A stretch of 39,743 bases of DNA from Candidatus Multivorans thiocomprendens. Its GTDB lineage: Bacteria > Acidobacteriota > Thermoanaerobaculia > Multivoradales > Multivoraceae. The notes under the pieces are model-generated. The model ran no database searches. It was not told the origin of the DNA and worked only from the letters and a program-made list of their open reading frames with translations. The stretch spans positions 1 through 39,743 of the forward strand of contig JAPVWO010000056.1 in assembly GCA_027493375.1 (NCBI GenBank). Direction: 5' to 3'. Positions 23,683 through 32,043 of this stretch are shown piece after piece. A program made the translations under genes and the position numbers. The stretch's first letter is position 1, and the number at the start of each line of letters is the position of its first letter.

Positions 23683-24993
23683 TCAGCGCCCGAGGCCGGG
23701 CAGGTTCTTCACCAGGTCGGAGTAGATCGCGAACAGCATGATGGCGACGACCAGAGCCAGGCCGAACTGGGTGACCAGGCTCTTGACCTGGAGGGAGAGG
23801 TCGCGTCGCAGGACGCTCTCGAACAGCAGGATGGCGAGCTGGCCGCCGTCGAGGATCGGGATGGGCAGCAGGTTCAGGATGCAGAGGTTCAGGCTGATCA
23901 GGGCCATCAGGAACACCAGGTCGCTGAAGCTCCTGCGAGCCGCCTGACCGCTGATCCGGCTGATCTCGATCGGGCCGGCCAGCGCGCTCCGCGGCGAAAC
24001 GCGCCGTTCCAGCATGCCGCCCAGGAAGTCGAAGATCTCCGTCGTCGTCTCCCAGTTGATCCGGGCGCTTTCGGCGATGGCCGCGACCGGGCCGACGCGC
24101 TGATAGGAGAAATGGCTGATCGCGATGCCGGCGCGGCCGACCCCGCCCTCCTCCTCCGGCACGAGCGGCAAGACCAGACGATCCTCGCCGCGGCCGATCT
24201 CGAGGCTCACTTCCTGGCCCGCGCGCGGCTCGACGAGCCGCCGGAAGTCGTCCGCGTTGGCGACGGGATGGCCGTCGACGGCGTAGAGCGTGTCTCCGTA
24301 GCGCAGCCCCGCCTGCTCGGCCGGGGTGTCTTCGAACACCTGGCGCACCCGCGGCAGGAGGCTGGCGTAGAGCCCGGCGTCGCCCAGCTCGTAGCGCGGC
24401 ATCCGGCGAGGGACCAGGACCGTGCTCAGCGCTTCGCCGTCGCGCTCGAAGTCGATCGCGAGCCGGCGCTCCGGCGACATCAGGACGGTGTTCGAAACCT
24501 CTCTCCAGTCCGACACTTCCTCGCCGTCCAGGCGCAGGATGAAGTCGCCCGCAAGCAGCCCGGCTTCGGCCGCGGCCGAATCGGGCGCCACGCCGCCGAT
24601 CTCGGTGCTCAGGTCCCGCGGTCCCGCCAACTCGGTCCCGGCCATCAGCACCGCCGCGATCAGGACGATCGACAGCACGACGTTGGCCGCCGGGCCGGCC
24701 AGGAGAACGACCATTCGCTGCCAGCGCGGCTTGGCGGTGAAGTCGCCGGCGTCGCCGGTCGGGTTCGCGGCGTCGATTCCCGAGAAGGCGACATAGCCGC
24801 CGAGCGGAATCATGGCCAGCCGGTACTCCGTGCCGTTCCGCTCGAAGCCCCAGAGGCGGGTACCGATGCCGACGGAGAAGACCCGGACCCTGATCCGGAA
24901 CAGCCTCGCGGCCAGGAAGTGCCCCAGTTCGTGGATGAAGATGATCACCCCGATCACGACCAGGAAGGCCAGGATGTTGCTCAGGAAGTTCAT
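23683..24993 (-). CDS. rseP: site-2 protease RseP (RIP zinc metalloprotease)
   Basis: RseP cleaves membrane substrates such as anti-sigma factors within the bilayer. The 436-aa protein has the zinc motif HELGH at residues 21-25 in the first helix, followed by GYVAFSG and a second helix (VVLLAGPAANVVLSIVLIA). Two PDZ domains follow in the middle (SAAAEAGLLAGDFILRLDG and TPAEQAGLRYGDTLYAVDG), and then the C-terminal block LNLLPIPILDGGQLAI with the third zinc ligand. ATG 24993 gives the standard N-terminus. It lies in the classic cdsA-dxr-rseP order, though 104 bp containing a dispersed repeat separate it from dxr. An rseA/rpoE pair is not visible. Confidence 0.95.
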   Translation of the reverse strand: MNFLSNILAFLVVIGVIIFIHELGHFLAARLFRIRVRVFSVGIGTRLWGFERNGTEYRLAMIPLGGYVAFSGIDAANPTGDAGDFTAKPRWQRMVVLLAGPAANVVLSIVLIAAVLMAGTELAGPRDLSTEIGGVAPDSAAAEAGLLAGDFILRLDGEEVSDWREVSNTVLMSPERRLAIDFERDGEALSTVLVPRRMPRYELGDAGLYASLLPRVRQVFEDTPAEQAGLRYGDTLYAVDGHPVANADDFRRLVEPRAGQEVSLEIGRGEDRLVLPLVPEEEGGVGRAGIAISHFSYQRVGPVAAIAESARINWETTTEIFDFLGGMLERRVSPRSALAGPIEISRISGQAARRSFSDLVFLMALISLNLCILNLLPIPILDGGQLAILLFESVLRRDLSLQVKSLVTQFGLALVVAIMLFAIYSDLVKNLPGLGR

Positions 24994-25017
24994 CGTTCGA
25001 GAGACCGCGGAACGCGA

Positions 25018-25087
25018 GCGGCAGCACTGGGTGCGCCGGCGTCCCCGCCGGCATCCGGCGCGAAGCGCGGGCTTCCGGATCTGCCGC
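25018..25087 (+). repeat. dispersed double-hairpin repeat, copy B
   Basis: The core CACTGGGTGCGCC then GGCGTCCCCGCCGGC runs from 25025 to 25052 and matches copy C exactly. The right half differs: ATCCGG...CCGGAT around GCGC-GAA-GCGC, and the whole is framed by GCGGCAG (25018-25024) and CTGCCGC (25081-25087). It occupies most of the 104-bp gap between dxr and rseP, so their co-transcription may be affected. Confidence 0.8.
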
Positions 25088-25097
25088 GCTAGCGACT

Positions 25098-26294
25098 CTA
25101 ACCGCCGACGCGCGCGAGGACTTCCCGGGCACGGCGGCGACCCCAGGAATCCCATTCCAGCGCCTCGTCGATCGTCGCCGGCTCCGCGCCGCCGGCCTCG
25201 CGGACGTGACGGTCGGGCACTTCCGCCACTGCCGGCACGATGGCGGCAAAGGGCGCCGTGCCGCCCAGGAACGCCGCCACCGCCGTTTCGTTCGCCGCGT
25301 TGAGCGCCGCGGGCGCGCCGTTCCCCCGGCTGAGCGCTTCACGGGCCAGAGACGGCGCCGGGAACACGTCCGGGTCCACTCTTCTGAACTTGAGTTCGGA
25401 GGCCGCCTCGAGCAGTTCGCTCAGCCCGTTCGCGGCGCCGTCGTCGGGGAGCGGCCAGCGTTCGGGATGGGACAGGGCATAGCGGATGGGGTGCTCCATG
25501 TCGTTGGCGGAGATCTGGGCGATCGAGTTGCCGTCGCGGAACTCGACGATCGAGTGAACCAGCGACTGCGGGTGGATCAGGATGTCGATCCGGGATCCCG
25601 GCACGTCGAACAGGTAGCTGGCCTCGATCAGTTCCAGTCCCTTGTTCATCAGCGTCGCGGAGTCGACGCTGATCTTGGCCCCCATGTTCCAGGTCGGATG
25701 GGCCGTTGCCTCGGCCGGAGTCACCGTGTCGAGGGTGGCCGGGTCGCGGTCCAGGAACGGGCCGCCCGAGGCGGTCAGCACGAGGCGCCTGACCTCGCGG
25801 AGTCGCCCCGCGCGCAGCGCCTGGTGGATCGCGGCGTGTTCACTGTCGACCGGCAGGATCTTCGCGCCCGAGGCGGCCGCCAGCCGGCGGAGAAGAGGGC
25901 CGGCGGCGACCATCGCCTCCTTGTTCGCGAGCGCCAGGTCGGCGCCGGCGGCGAGGGCCGCGGCGGCGGGCCTGAGTCCGGCCGCGCCGACGATCGCCGT
26001 CAGGACCAGATCGACGTGGCTGCCGCCGACCGCGTCGACCAGGGCCGCTTCGCCCCGACCGACGCCTGTGCCTGGCGGCAGGTCGGCGCGCAGTCGCCCC
26101 GCGGCTGCTTCCGTCTCGACGACGATCCGCCGGGGCCGGAACTCGCGTGCCAGCTCCGCGAGCCGCGCGGGCTTCGTGCCTCTCGCCGCCAGCACGCACA
26201 CCTGGAGCCTGTCCGGGTGCCGGCGGGCCACGGCAAGGGCCGCCTCACCGACCGAGCCGGTGGCGCCGAGTACGGCCAGCTTTCGCGCGCTCAC
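25098..26294 (-). CDS. dxr: 1-deoxy-D-xylulose 5-phosphate reductoisomerase
   Basis: Dxr makes methylerythritol 4-phosphate in the MEP isoprenoid pathway. The 398-aa protein has the NADPH loop LGATGSVGEAAL, ALANKEAMVAAG, PVDSEHAAIHQAL with the metal-binding Asp and Glu, TASGGPFL, the flexible loop and HPTWNMGAKISVDSATLMNK, and NAANETAVAAFL. GTG 26294 overlaps the cdsA stop (GTGA) and gives MSARKLAVLGATG, so it is the preferred start over the longer upstream frame. The product feeds undecaprenyl phosphate, fitting its envelope neighbours. Confidence 0.95.
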   Translation of the reverse strand: MSARKLAVLGATGSVGEAALAVARRHPDRLQVCVLAARGTKPARLAELAREFRPRRIVVETEAAAGRLRADLPPGTGVGRGEAALVDAVGGSHVDLVLTAIVGAAGLRPAAAALAAGADLALANKEAMVAAGPLLRRLAAASGAKILPVDSEHAAIHQALRAGRLREVRRLVLTASGGPFLDRDPATLDTVTPAEATAHPTWNMGAKISVDSATLMNKGLELIEASYLFDVPGSRIDILIHPQSLVHSIVEFRDGNSIAQISANDMEHPIRYALSHPERWPLPDDGAANGLSELLEAASELKFRRVDPDVFPAPSLAREALSRGNGAPAALNAANETAVAAFLGGTAPFAAIVPAVAEVPDRHVREAGGAEPATIDEALEWDSWGRRRAREVLARVGG

Positions 26295-27139
26295 GGCAGG
26301 AGCGATGGCGTCGCCCCGCCCTGGATGGCGACGTAGAACGCCGGCGTCGCCAGCAGAACGCTGTCGAGACGGTCGAGCAGTCCGCCATGGCCGGGCAGAA
26401 GGCCCCCCGTGTCCTTCACCTGCACGGCCCGCTTGAGCATCGACTCGACCAGGTCTCCGGCCTGTCCGGCGCCTCCGCATAGCAGCGCCACGACAGGGAC
26501 GTCCAGGCCGAGTGCTTCGGGACCGCGCCAGACCAGGACGACCGCGACCCCGGCCGCGCAACTGGCGGCCAGGCCGCTCACCGCGCCCGCGATCGTCTTC
26601 TTCGGGCTGAGGACCGGCGCCAGCGGCCGGCGTCCGAGCAGGCGGCCGCCGTAGTAGGCGCCGATGTCACCCAGGGACACGACGACCAGGACCCAGAGCA
26701 GGAGCACCGGCTCGACGACGTGGAGGTTGATGGCGGCGACCAGGAACAGCCCGAGCCAGAGGGCGCCGAACGCGAACAGAGCCGAGGTCAGGAGCCGATC
26801 GCGGATGTCGGCGTGGCTGGCGAGTCCGACCGCGGTGGCCAGGGCGAGGATGGCGGCCGCGGCGGCGAACCAGGTGCCGGCGCCGCTCAGGCCGGCCGGC
26901 AGCGGCACGTCGATCAACTCGTTCGCGGTCGTGTCGGCCAGGGCCAGTATGCCGACGGCGAGCCATAGCGCCCAACTCACGGTGCGCGAGACGACGATCC
27001 GCTGCACCAGGGTGCTGTACTCGGCCGCGGCCACGAGAATCACGAGCGTGGCCGCCACTCCGAACAGGACGGGGTCGAGGTAGAGGACCAGGGCGGCCGT
27101 CAGCGCCGCGGTCACGACGCCCGTGACAACGCGTTTCAT
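26291..27139 (-). CDS. cdsA: phosphatidate cytidylyltransferase (CDP-diacylglycerol synthase)
   Basis: CdsA makes CDP-diacylglycerol, the precursor of all major phospholipids, at the inner membrane. The 282-aa protein has about seven to eight hydrophobic segments and the family C-terminal signature: SPKKTIAGAVSGL, then GDLVESMLKRAVQVKDTGGL and LPGHGGLLDRLDS. ATG 27139 overlaps the truA stop (ATGA). It precedes dxr with a GTGA overlap. uppS, usually just upstream in this cluster, is absent and truA takes its place. Confidence 0.94.
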   Translation of the reverse strand: MKRVVTGVVTAALTAALVLYLDPVLFGVAATLVILVAAAEYSTLVQRIVVSRTVSWALWLAVGILALADTTANELIDVPLPAGLSGAGTWFAAAAAILALATAVGLASHADIRDRLLTSALFAFGALWLGLFLVAAINLHVVEPVLLLWVLVVVSLGDIGAYYGGRLLGRRPLAPVLSPKKTIAGAVSGLAASCAAGVAVVLVWRGPEALGLDVPVVALLCGGAGQAGDLVESMLKRAVQVKDTGGLLPGHGGLLDRLDSVLLATPAFYVAIQGGATPSLLP

Positions 27140-27894
27140 TTGCGGGAATCGTATTCCACGCTGTCCAGGCACAGGCCGCGGGCGGGGGCGTTCGGTCCGG
27201 CGGCGCTGCGGGGACCGCCCTCGAGCAGCGCCGCCAGATCGCCCGGCGTCCGGCGGCCGCGGCCCACCTCCAGCATCGTGCCCACCAGGGCGCGGACCAT
27301 GCCGCGAAGGAACCCGTCGCCGGCGACCCGGAACCGGATCTCGTCCCCCTGTTCGGTCCATCGGGCTTCGCGAATCGTCCGCACCGGACTCCTGTGGCTG
27401 CCGCCCGCCTTGGCGAAGGCCGAGAAGTCGTGCCGGCCCGCGATCAGCGCCGCGGCCGCCTTCATCGGCTCGAGGTCGATCCTTCGCGGCGCCGGGACGA
27501 CGAAAGGCGCCCGGAACGGGTCGATGACGGCCGCGGTGCAGAACCGGTAGCTGTAGACCTTGAACGAGGCGCTATTGCGGGCGTGAAACGAGTCGTCGGC
27601 GGCGTCGGCGGCGAGCACCCGGACCGCCGCCGGAAGATGGTGGTTCACACCCTGGACGAGCGCCCGGCGGGTTTCGGCGGACGGCACGTTCCCGGCGGGA
27701 AGCTCGAGGTGCGCCGTCTGCCCGGAGGCGTGGACGCCGGCGTCGGTGCGGCCGGCCCCATGGACCGTGACGTTCCGGCCGACGACCGCCGCCACCGCCT
27801 CCTCCACCACCTGCTGGACCGCCAGGGCGTTGTCCTGGCGTTGCCAGCCGGCGTAGTCGGTGCCGTCGTAGGCGATCAGCAGGCGGTACTTCAC
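27136..27894 (-). CDS. truA: tRNA pseudouridine(38-40) synthase TruA
   Basis: TruA makes pseudouridine at positions 38, 39 and 40 of the tRNA anticodon arm. The 252-aa protein has IAYDGTDYAGWQRQ at the start, GAGRTDAGVHASGQ with the catalytic Asp, NSASFKVYSYRF and the C-terminal FLRGMVRALVGTMLEVGRG. The GTG at 27894 overlaps the stop of the upstream glycosyltransferase (GTGA) and gives a normal N-terminus (MKYRLLIAYDG). Both ends overlap neighbours, so it is firmly in the operon. Confidence 0.95.
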   Translation of the reverse strand: MKYRLLIAYDGTDYAGWQRQDNALAVQQVVEEAVAAVVGRNVTVHGAGRTDAGVHASGQTAHLELPAGNVPSAETRRALVQGVNHHLPAAVRVLAADAADDSFHARNSASFKVYSYRFCTAAVIDPFRAPFVVPAPRRIDLEPMKAAAALIAGRHDFSAFAKAGGSHRSPVRTIREARWTEQGDEIRFRVAGDGFLRGMVRALVGTMLEVGRGRRTPGDLAALLEGGPRSAAGPNAPARGLCLDSVEYDSRK

Positions 27895-29291
27895 GGTGGC
27901 GGTGCCCCGGATCGTCGGTGTGCGAGCAGCAGCAGAGTCAGCGGCGGCAGCCATACGGCGCCGTAGACCCAGGGAAAGTACGGGACTCCGGCGAGAGCCG
28001 GAAGATACGCCAGGGGCAAAGTCGCGGAGAGCACGAGGACCGCGCGGGTGCCGGTCAGCGCCGCCCAGGGGAGTATCCAGATCAGGTACCACGGGTAGAA
28101 CGTGGGGCTCATCAGGAGAACGACGGCGAGGGCTCCGAACGCAGCCGCGACCGGTTCCGGGCGCCGCCGCCACAGGCGAAGCCAGAGAACCGCGGCGGCG
28201 ACCAGGAGGACGAGGCGGGCGAGGAACTGGGGATAGGCGAGGGAATAGAGAGTGCTCCAGGGCGCCGCCTCGACCTCGCCGCCGAAGATCGACCGCACGA
28301 GGTGGACGATCCCGGAAGCGGCCAGGTCGAGCCGCGGCACGCCGATCAGGCGCCACAGCGGTTCGTAGAGAGGACCGTTGTACTCCCAGCGCAGCGCGTA
28401 CTCCACGAGACCCGGTGGAACGCCGCGAGTCCACGGCAGCACGGCGACCGTCGCCGGCAGCAGCAGCGAGGCAGCGCCGACCGCGAACGTCCGTTGCCCC
28501 CGGCCGCGCACATGCCGCCACCAGAGAGGCAGCACCGCCAGAGGCACCAGCTTCGCCAGCACCGCAAGCGCGGCGGCGCCGCCGGCCGCGGCTTTCCTTC
28601 CCACCGAGAGCAGCCGGACGCAGGCGATGACCAGGGAGGCGCCGAGCACGTCGATATGCCCCATGCCGGCGCCCTCCACGACCAGGAGCGGATTCCAGAC
28701 GTACGCGAGAGCCGCCCAGCCGTTGCCGCGACGGCGCGCCAACGCCAGCAGCAACACGCAGCCGGCCAGGTCCACGGCGGCCAGCGCCAGCTTGTAGGCG
28801 AGCAGCGGCTCGGGCAGGACCGCGGCGCCGGCGAACATTGCCAGCGCGAGCGGCGGATACACCGTGGCGACGTCGCGATGAGCGGTCTTCCGCCACAGGT
28901 CGTCACGCAATTCGGCGAGGCTCTCGTCGTCCGGCGTCAGGAGATACGGGTTCGCTCCCGACGCGGCGACCCGTCCGTCCCAGAGGTAGCGGTAGACGTC
29001 GTCCGAGAGGCTCGGGGTCAGCGGCAGAGCGAGCAGGCGGAGCACGACGGCCACCGCCAGGACGCCCGCGACCGGAACCGCGCGCCGCGAGTCCGGCTCC
29101 GCGCCCAGGCGGCGCAGCCCCCACCACAGCGCGGCGAACGCCAGCAGCAGGACCAGCAGGAAGGAGACGCCGGCGCCCGGAGCGCCCGGCGCCGGTCCGA
29201 GCCCGGCGAGGTCGAGGGCCAGGAGCGACGCGAAGCAGGCAAGCAGAGGCCAGGACGCCGCCAGCAATCCGAACCCCTGTCGCCTTGCCAT
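27891..29291 (-). CDS. GT87-like polytopic glycosyltransferase (mannosyltransferase-type, GT-C)
   Basis: This 466-aa membrane protein has roughly 11-12 hydrophobic segments. The first periplasmic loop holds SLSDDVYRYLWDGRVAASG and NPYLLTPDD, followed by ATVYPPLALAMF; this pattern is typical of polyprenol-phosphate-sugar-dependent GT-C enzymes (GT87/DUF2029). An acidic pair (Asp-Asp) in that loop is the expected catalytic site. Later blocks AALAYVWNPLLVVEGAGMGH and FYPWYLIWILPW also fit. The donor, probably a lipid-linked hexose, and the acceptor cannot be told. ATG 29291 is chosen because it leaves a short cytoplasmic N-terminus before helix 1. It is the first gene of the minus-strand operon; the large inverted repeat at 29311-29366 lies directly upstream. 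Confidence 0.82.
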   Translation of the reverse strand: MARRQGFGLLAASWPLLACFASLLALDLAGLGPAPGAPGAGVSFLLVLLLAFAALWWGLRRLGAEPDSRRAVPVAGVLAVAVVLRLLALPLTPSLSDDVYRYLWDGRVAASGANPYLLTPDDESLAELRDDLWRKTAHRDVATVYPPLALAMFAGAAVLPEPLLAYKLALAAVDLAGCVLLLALARRRGNGWAALAYVWNPLLVVEGAGMGHIDVLGASLVIACVRLLSVGRKAAAGGAAALAVLAKLVPLAVLPLWWRHVRGRGQRTFAVGAASLLLPATVAVLPWTRGVPPGLVEYALRWEYNGPLYEPLWRLIGVPRLDLAASGIVHLVRSIFGGEVEAAPWSTLYSLAYPQFLARLVLLVAAAVLWLRLWRRRPEPVAAAFGALAVVLLMSPTFYPWYLIWILPWAALTGTRAVLVLSATLPLAYLPALAGVPYFPWVYGAVWLPPLTLLLLAHRRSGAPPP

Positions 29292-29310
29292 ATCGTCAAC
29301 GTCCGTGCTG

Positions 29311-29366
29311 CCAGGAGCTTGCGCCGTAGAATGCCACTCGTGAATTCTGCGGGCGCAAGCTCCTGG
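29311..29366. repeat. perfect 15-bp inverted repeat between two divergent glycosyltransferase genes
   Basis: CCAGGAGCTTGCGCC (29311-29325) and GGCGCAAGCTCCTGG (29352-29366) are exact reverse complements 26 bp apart. Inside, TAGAAT and ATTCTGC extend the pairing with one bulge, so nearly the whole 56 bp can fold. It occupies over half of the 98-bp gap between the GT87-like gene (-) and the GT2 gene (+). It may be an operator for both promoters, or a palindromic repeat element. Confidence 0.75.
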
Positions 29367-29389
29367 TGAGGTGGGGGCTGGGGCCAAAC

Positions 29390-30892
29390 ATGGAGTCAGC
29401 GACAGGTTTGGCGGCGCTGGTGGTCTACTACGCCGTTCTCGGTACGCTCGCTCTCTACGGACTGCATCGGCTGGTCCTGCTCCTGGTGCTTCGCATGTCG
29501 CGATCGCCGGTCGCCGGCGAGGATGGCGGCACGGACTCCGCTGAGGTCCAAGATAGCGCGCAGGGCAATGCCGCGTGGCCCCTGGTCACCGTCCAACTGC
29601 CGATCTACAACGAGCGCTACGTCGCGCCCCGGCTGATCGCCGCCGTCCTCGACTTCGACTACCCCGCGGACCGGCTCGAGGTCCAGATCCTCGACGACTC
29701 GACCGACGACACCGCCGACCGGGTCGAGGCCGAGCTCGCCCGGGCGTCCGGGCGGAACCGGCCGCTGCCGCTCATTCGGCACCTGCGGCGGAAGGACCGG
29801 CGGGGTTTCAAGGCCGGTGCGCTGGCTGCCGGTCTGGAGCAGGCGCGGGGGGAGCTGGTCGCGATCTTCGATGCCGACTTCGTGCCGGAACCCGACTTCC
29901 TGCGGCGGACGGTGCCGGCCTTCCGCGATCCCGGCCTGGGCATGGTCCAGGCGTGCTGGGGCCACATGAACCGCAAGGACTCGCTCCTGACCCGCGCCCA
30001 GGCGGTATTGCTCGACGGCCACTTCCTGGTCGAGCAGGCGGCTCGCTACCGGGCGGGCTGCTTCTTCAACTTCAACGGCACAGCGGGCGTCTGGCGGCGG
30101 CGCGCGATCGAGGAAGCGGGGGGTTGGCAGGTCGACACCCTGACCGAGGATCTCGATCTCTCCTATCGGGCCCAGCTCGCCGGATGGCGCTTCAAGCTGA
30201 TGACGGACCTCGCCGTGCCGGCGGAACTACCGGCCCGGGTCAACGACTTCAAGAGCCAGCAACACCGCTGGGCCCGGGGATCGGCCCAGACGATGCGCAA
30301 GCTCCTCGGGCGCATCCTGCGCAGCCGGGTGAGGCCGCGGGTCAAGCTGGCGGCTGCCGCGCACCTCACGTCCGGCATCTGCTATCCGTTGCTCGTGGCT
30401 CTCGGCCTTCTCCTGTTGCCGGCGATCCTGGAGCGGCAGGAGTCGCCGCACCTTCTGCTGTGGATCGACGCGCCCCTGTTCCTGCTCGGGACGGTGGCGG
30501 TTGCCGGTTGCTACGCCGCCGGCCAGCGCCGGGCCGGGAGGCGAGGATCCAGGTTCTGGTTCGACGTGCCGCTCGCGATGTCCATCGGCATCGGTCTGTC
30601 GCTCAACAACTCGGCCGCGACGATCAGCGGGCTGTTGCGCCGGGGCGGCGTCTTCGCCCGCACGCCGAAGATCCCGGCGGCCGCGCGGAACCCGCCGGCG
30701 CTCTACCGGTCGGCCGCGGTATGGAGTCTCTGGGGCGAAGCGACTCTCGCGCTCTACTTCTGGGTCTGCGTCGCCGCCGCGGGACTCTACGGGCGCTGGT
30801 GGTCCCTGCCTTTTCTCTACCTGTTCGCCCAGGGGTATAGCCTGATTGCCCTCGGCGGCGCCCTGCCCAGGCTGGGGCGCCGCACCCTGTAG
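29390..30892 (+). CDS. GT2 processive-type glycosyltransferase (cellulose/mannan synthase-like)
   Basis: This 500-aa protein has one N-terminal membrane helix (residues about 5-27), a cytoplasmic GT-A domain and four or so C-terminal helices. The GT2 synthase signature is complete: TVQLPIYNE, the first Asp pair in ILDDSTDDT, IFDADFVPEPD, TLTEDLDLSYR as the catalytic base region, and QQHRWARG (QxxRW). This set is found in glucomannan, cellulose and related synthases and in some glycolipid synthases, so it may make a polysaccharide or transfer sugar to a lipid. ATG 29390 is preferred; a GTG at 29366 would add 8 residues but lies in the inverted repeat. The GNAT gene follows after 2 bp. Confidence 0.88.
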   Translation: MESATGLAALVVYYAVLGTLALYGLHRLVLLLVLRMSRSPVAGEDGGTDSAEVQDSAQGNAAWPLVTVQLPIYNERYVAPRLIAAVLDFDYPADRLEVQILDDSTDDTADRVEAELARASGRNRPLPLIRHLRRKDRRGFKAGALAAGLEQARGELVAIFDADFVPEPDFLRRTVPAFRDPGLGMVQACWGHMNRKDSLLTRAQAVLLDGHFLVEQAARYRAGCFFNFNGTAGVWRRRAIEEAGGWQVDTLTEDLDLSYRAQLAGWRFKLMTDLAVPAELPARVNDFKSQQHRWARGSAQTMRKLLGRILRSRVRPRVKLAAAAHLTSGICYPLLVALGLLLLPAILERQESPHLLLWIDAPLFLLGTVAVAGCYAAGQRRAGRRGSRFWFDVPLAMSIGIGLSLNNSAATISGLLRRGGVFARTPKIPAAARNPPALYRSAAVWSLWGEATLALYFWVCVAAAGLYGRWWSLPFLYLFAQGYSLIALGGALPRLGRRTL

Positions 30893-30894
30893 CG

Positions 30895-31458
30895 ATGACC
30901 AGCCCCCTGACACGTCATCCACCGCCTCCTCCCGCGATCGACGTCGTCGTGCGGCCCGCGCAGCCTTCGGATGCGGCGTTCCTCCGTCGCTGGCGCGCCG
31001 AACCCGCCGTGCGCCGCTACCAGCCACTCCACAACGTGTCCGTCGCCAGGCTGCGCGCGGACCTTGCGGCGCAGCGCCCCAGTGACCTCTACCGCGGTCG
31101 CGGCGAGCGCTACACCTGGATGATCGAAACCGACCGCGAGCGCTCGGGCTGGATCACGCTGGCGGTCGTGAACTGGGAGCACGGCCTGGGCGAACTCGGC
31201 TACGCGCTGGCGACGCGGCACCACGGCCGCGGCATGATGACCGCCGCGCTCGGCCAGTTGCTGCCCGAGCTCCTGCTGCGTACGCCGCTTGAGCGCCTCG
31301 AGGCCCGCTGCGCGATCGACAACGACGCCTCCCGCAGGGTGCTGGAGAAGCTGGGGTTCGTGCGCGAAGGCAGGCTCCGTTCCTACTTCGTGCTGCAGGG
31401 CCGCCGCACCGACCACTACCTGTACGCGCTGCTCCGCGAGGACTACATTCCGCTGTAG
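30895..31458 (+). CDS. GNAT-family N-acetyltransferase, RimJ/RimL type
   Basis: This 187-aa protein has the GNAT fold of the RimJ/RimL branch (Acetyltransf_3): VVRPAQPSDAAFLRRWRAEP at the start, GELGYALATRHHGRGMMTAA as the acetyl-CoA loop, and the end ARCAIDNDASRRVLEKLGF with VREGRLR. Such enzymes acetylate protein N-termini, amino sugars or antibiotics. The 2-bp gap to the GT2 gene suggests co-expression and perhaps acetylation of a sugar or its product; the substrate is inferred only. A Pro-rich N-terminus of about 15 residues precedes the domain. Confidence 0.86.
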   Translation: MTSPLTRHPPPPPAIDVVVRPAQPSDAAFLRRWRAEPAVRRYQPLHNVSVARLRADLAAQRPSDLYRGRGERYTWMIETDRERSGWITLAVVNWEHGLGELGYALATRHHGRGMMTAALGQLLPELLLRTPLERLEARCAIDNDASRRVLEKLGFVREGRLRSYFVLQGRRTDHYLYALLREDYIPL

Positions 31459-31542
31459 GAGGCGCCAATTCTGCGCTAGGGTTGCGCGTTCCGAGTGGTC
31501 GGTAGGCCGAATGGTCGGCAGGCGTCGAGTCGGAGGTAGTGG

Positions 31543-32043
31543 ATGGCGAGCAGCGGGGCTGGGTCTGAGGCGGCGGACGCCGCGTTGAAGAAGCTCGAAG
31601 CCGGGATCGAGCTGTTCCACGGGGATCGGGTCCCTGAAGCCCGGGCCGAGTTCGAGGCGGTGATCGCCGCGGGGGCGGAGAGCCGCCTCACGAGCCGCGC
31701 CAGGGACTACCTCACGGCATGCGGCCGGGCTGAAGCGTCAAAGGACGGGAAGGGCGGCGACGCGTTCATCGAGGCGGTCATGGCCCGGAACGACGGCGAC
31801 CTGGAGGGCGCCCTGAAGATCTGTACGGCGGGATCGCGCACCAGGGACGGTCGCTTCGTCTACCTTGCTTCCTGTATCCGCGCCCTGCTGGGCGAATCGG
31901 AGTCCGCGCTCGATTCGCTCGCGAAGGCGGTCGAACTGGATCCGACGAACCGGGTGCGGGCCTTTCACGACACGGACTTCGAATCCCTCAACGAAGACGA
32001 GCGCTTCCTGAGCCTCGTCCATGACCACAGCGACGGAGGATGA
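31543..32043 (+). CDS. small cytoplasmic TPR-repeat protein
   Basis: This 166-aa protein has no signal peptide or membrane helix. Residues 14-60 (LKKLEAGIELFHGDRVPEARAEFEAVI, here in pieces LKKLEAGIELFHGDR and AEFEAVIAAG) and 85-130 form TPR-like helix pairs; FVYLASCIRALLGESESAL and LAKAVELDPTNRVRAF make the last unit. It ends with HDTDFESLNEDERFLSLV, a tail also seen after TPRs in Acidobacteria-type proteins. GGAGGTAG lies a few bases before the ATG. Its stop overlaps the glmU start (ATGA), so it is coupled to glmU, but a functional link is unproven. Confidence 0.75.
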   Translation: MASSGAGSEAADAALKKLEAGIELFHGDRVPEARAEFEAVIAAGAESRLTSRARDYLTACGRAEASKDGKGGDAFIEAVMARNDGDLEGALKICTAGSRTRDGRFVYLASCIRALLGESESALDSLAKAVELDPTNRVRAFHDTDFESLNEDERFLSLVHDHSDGG

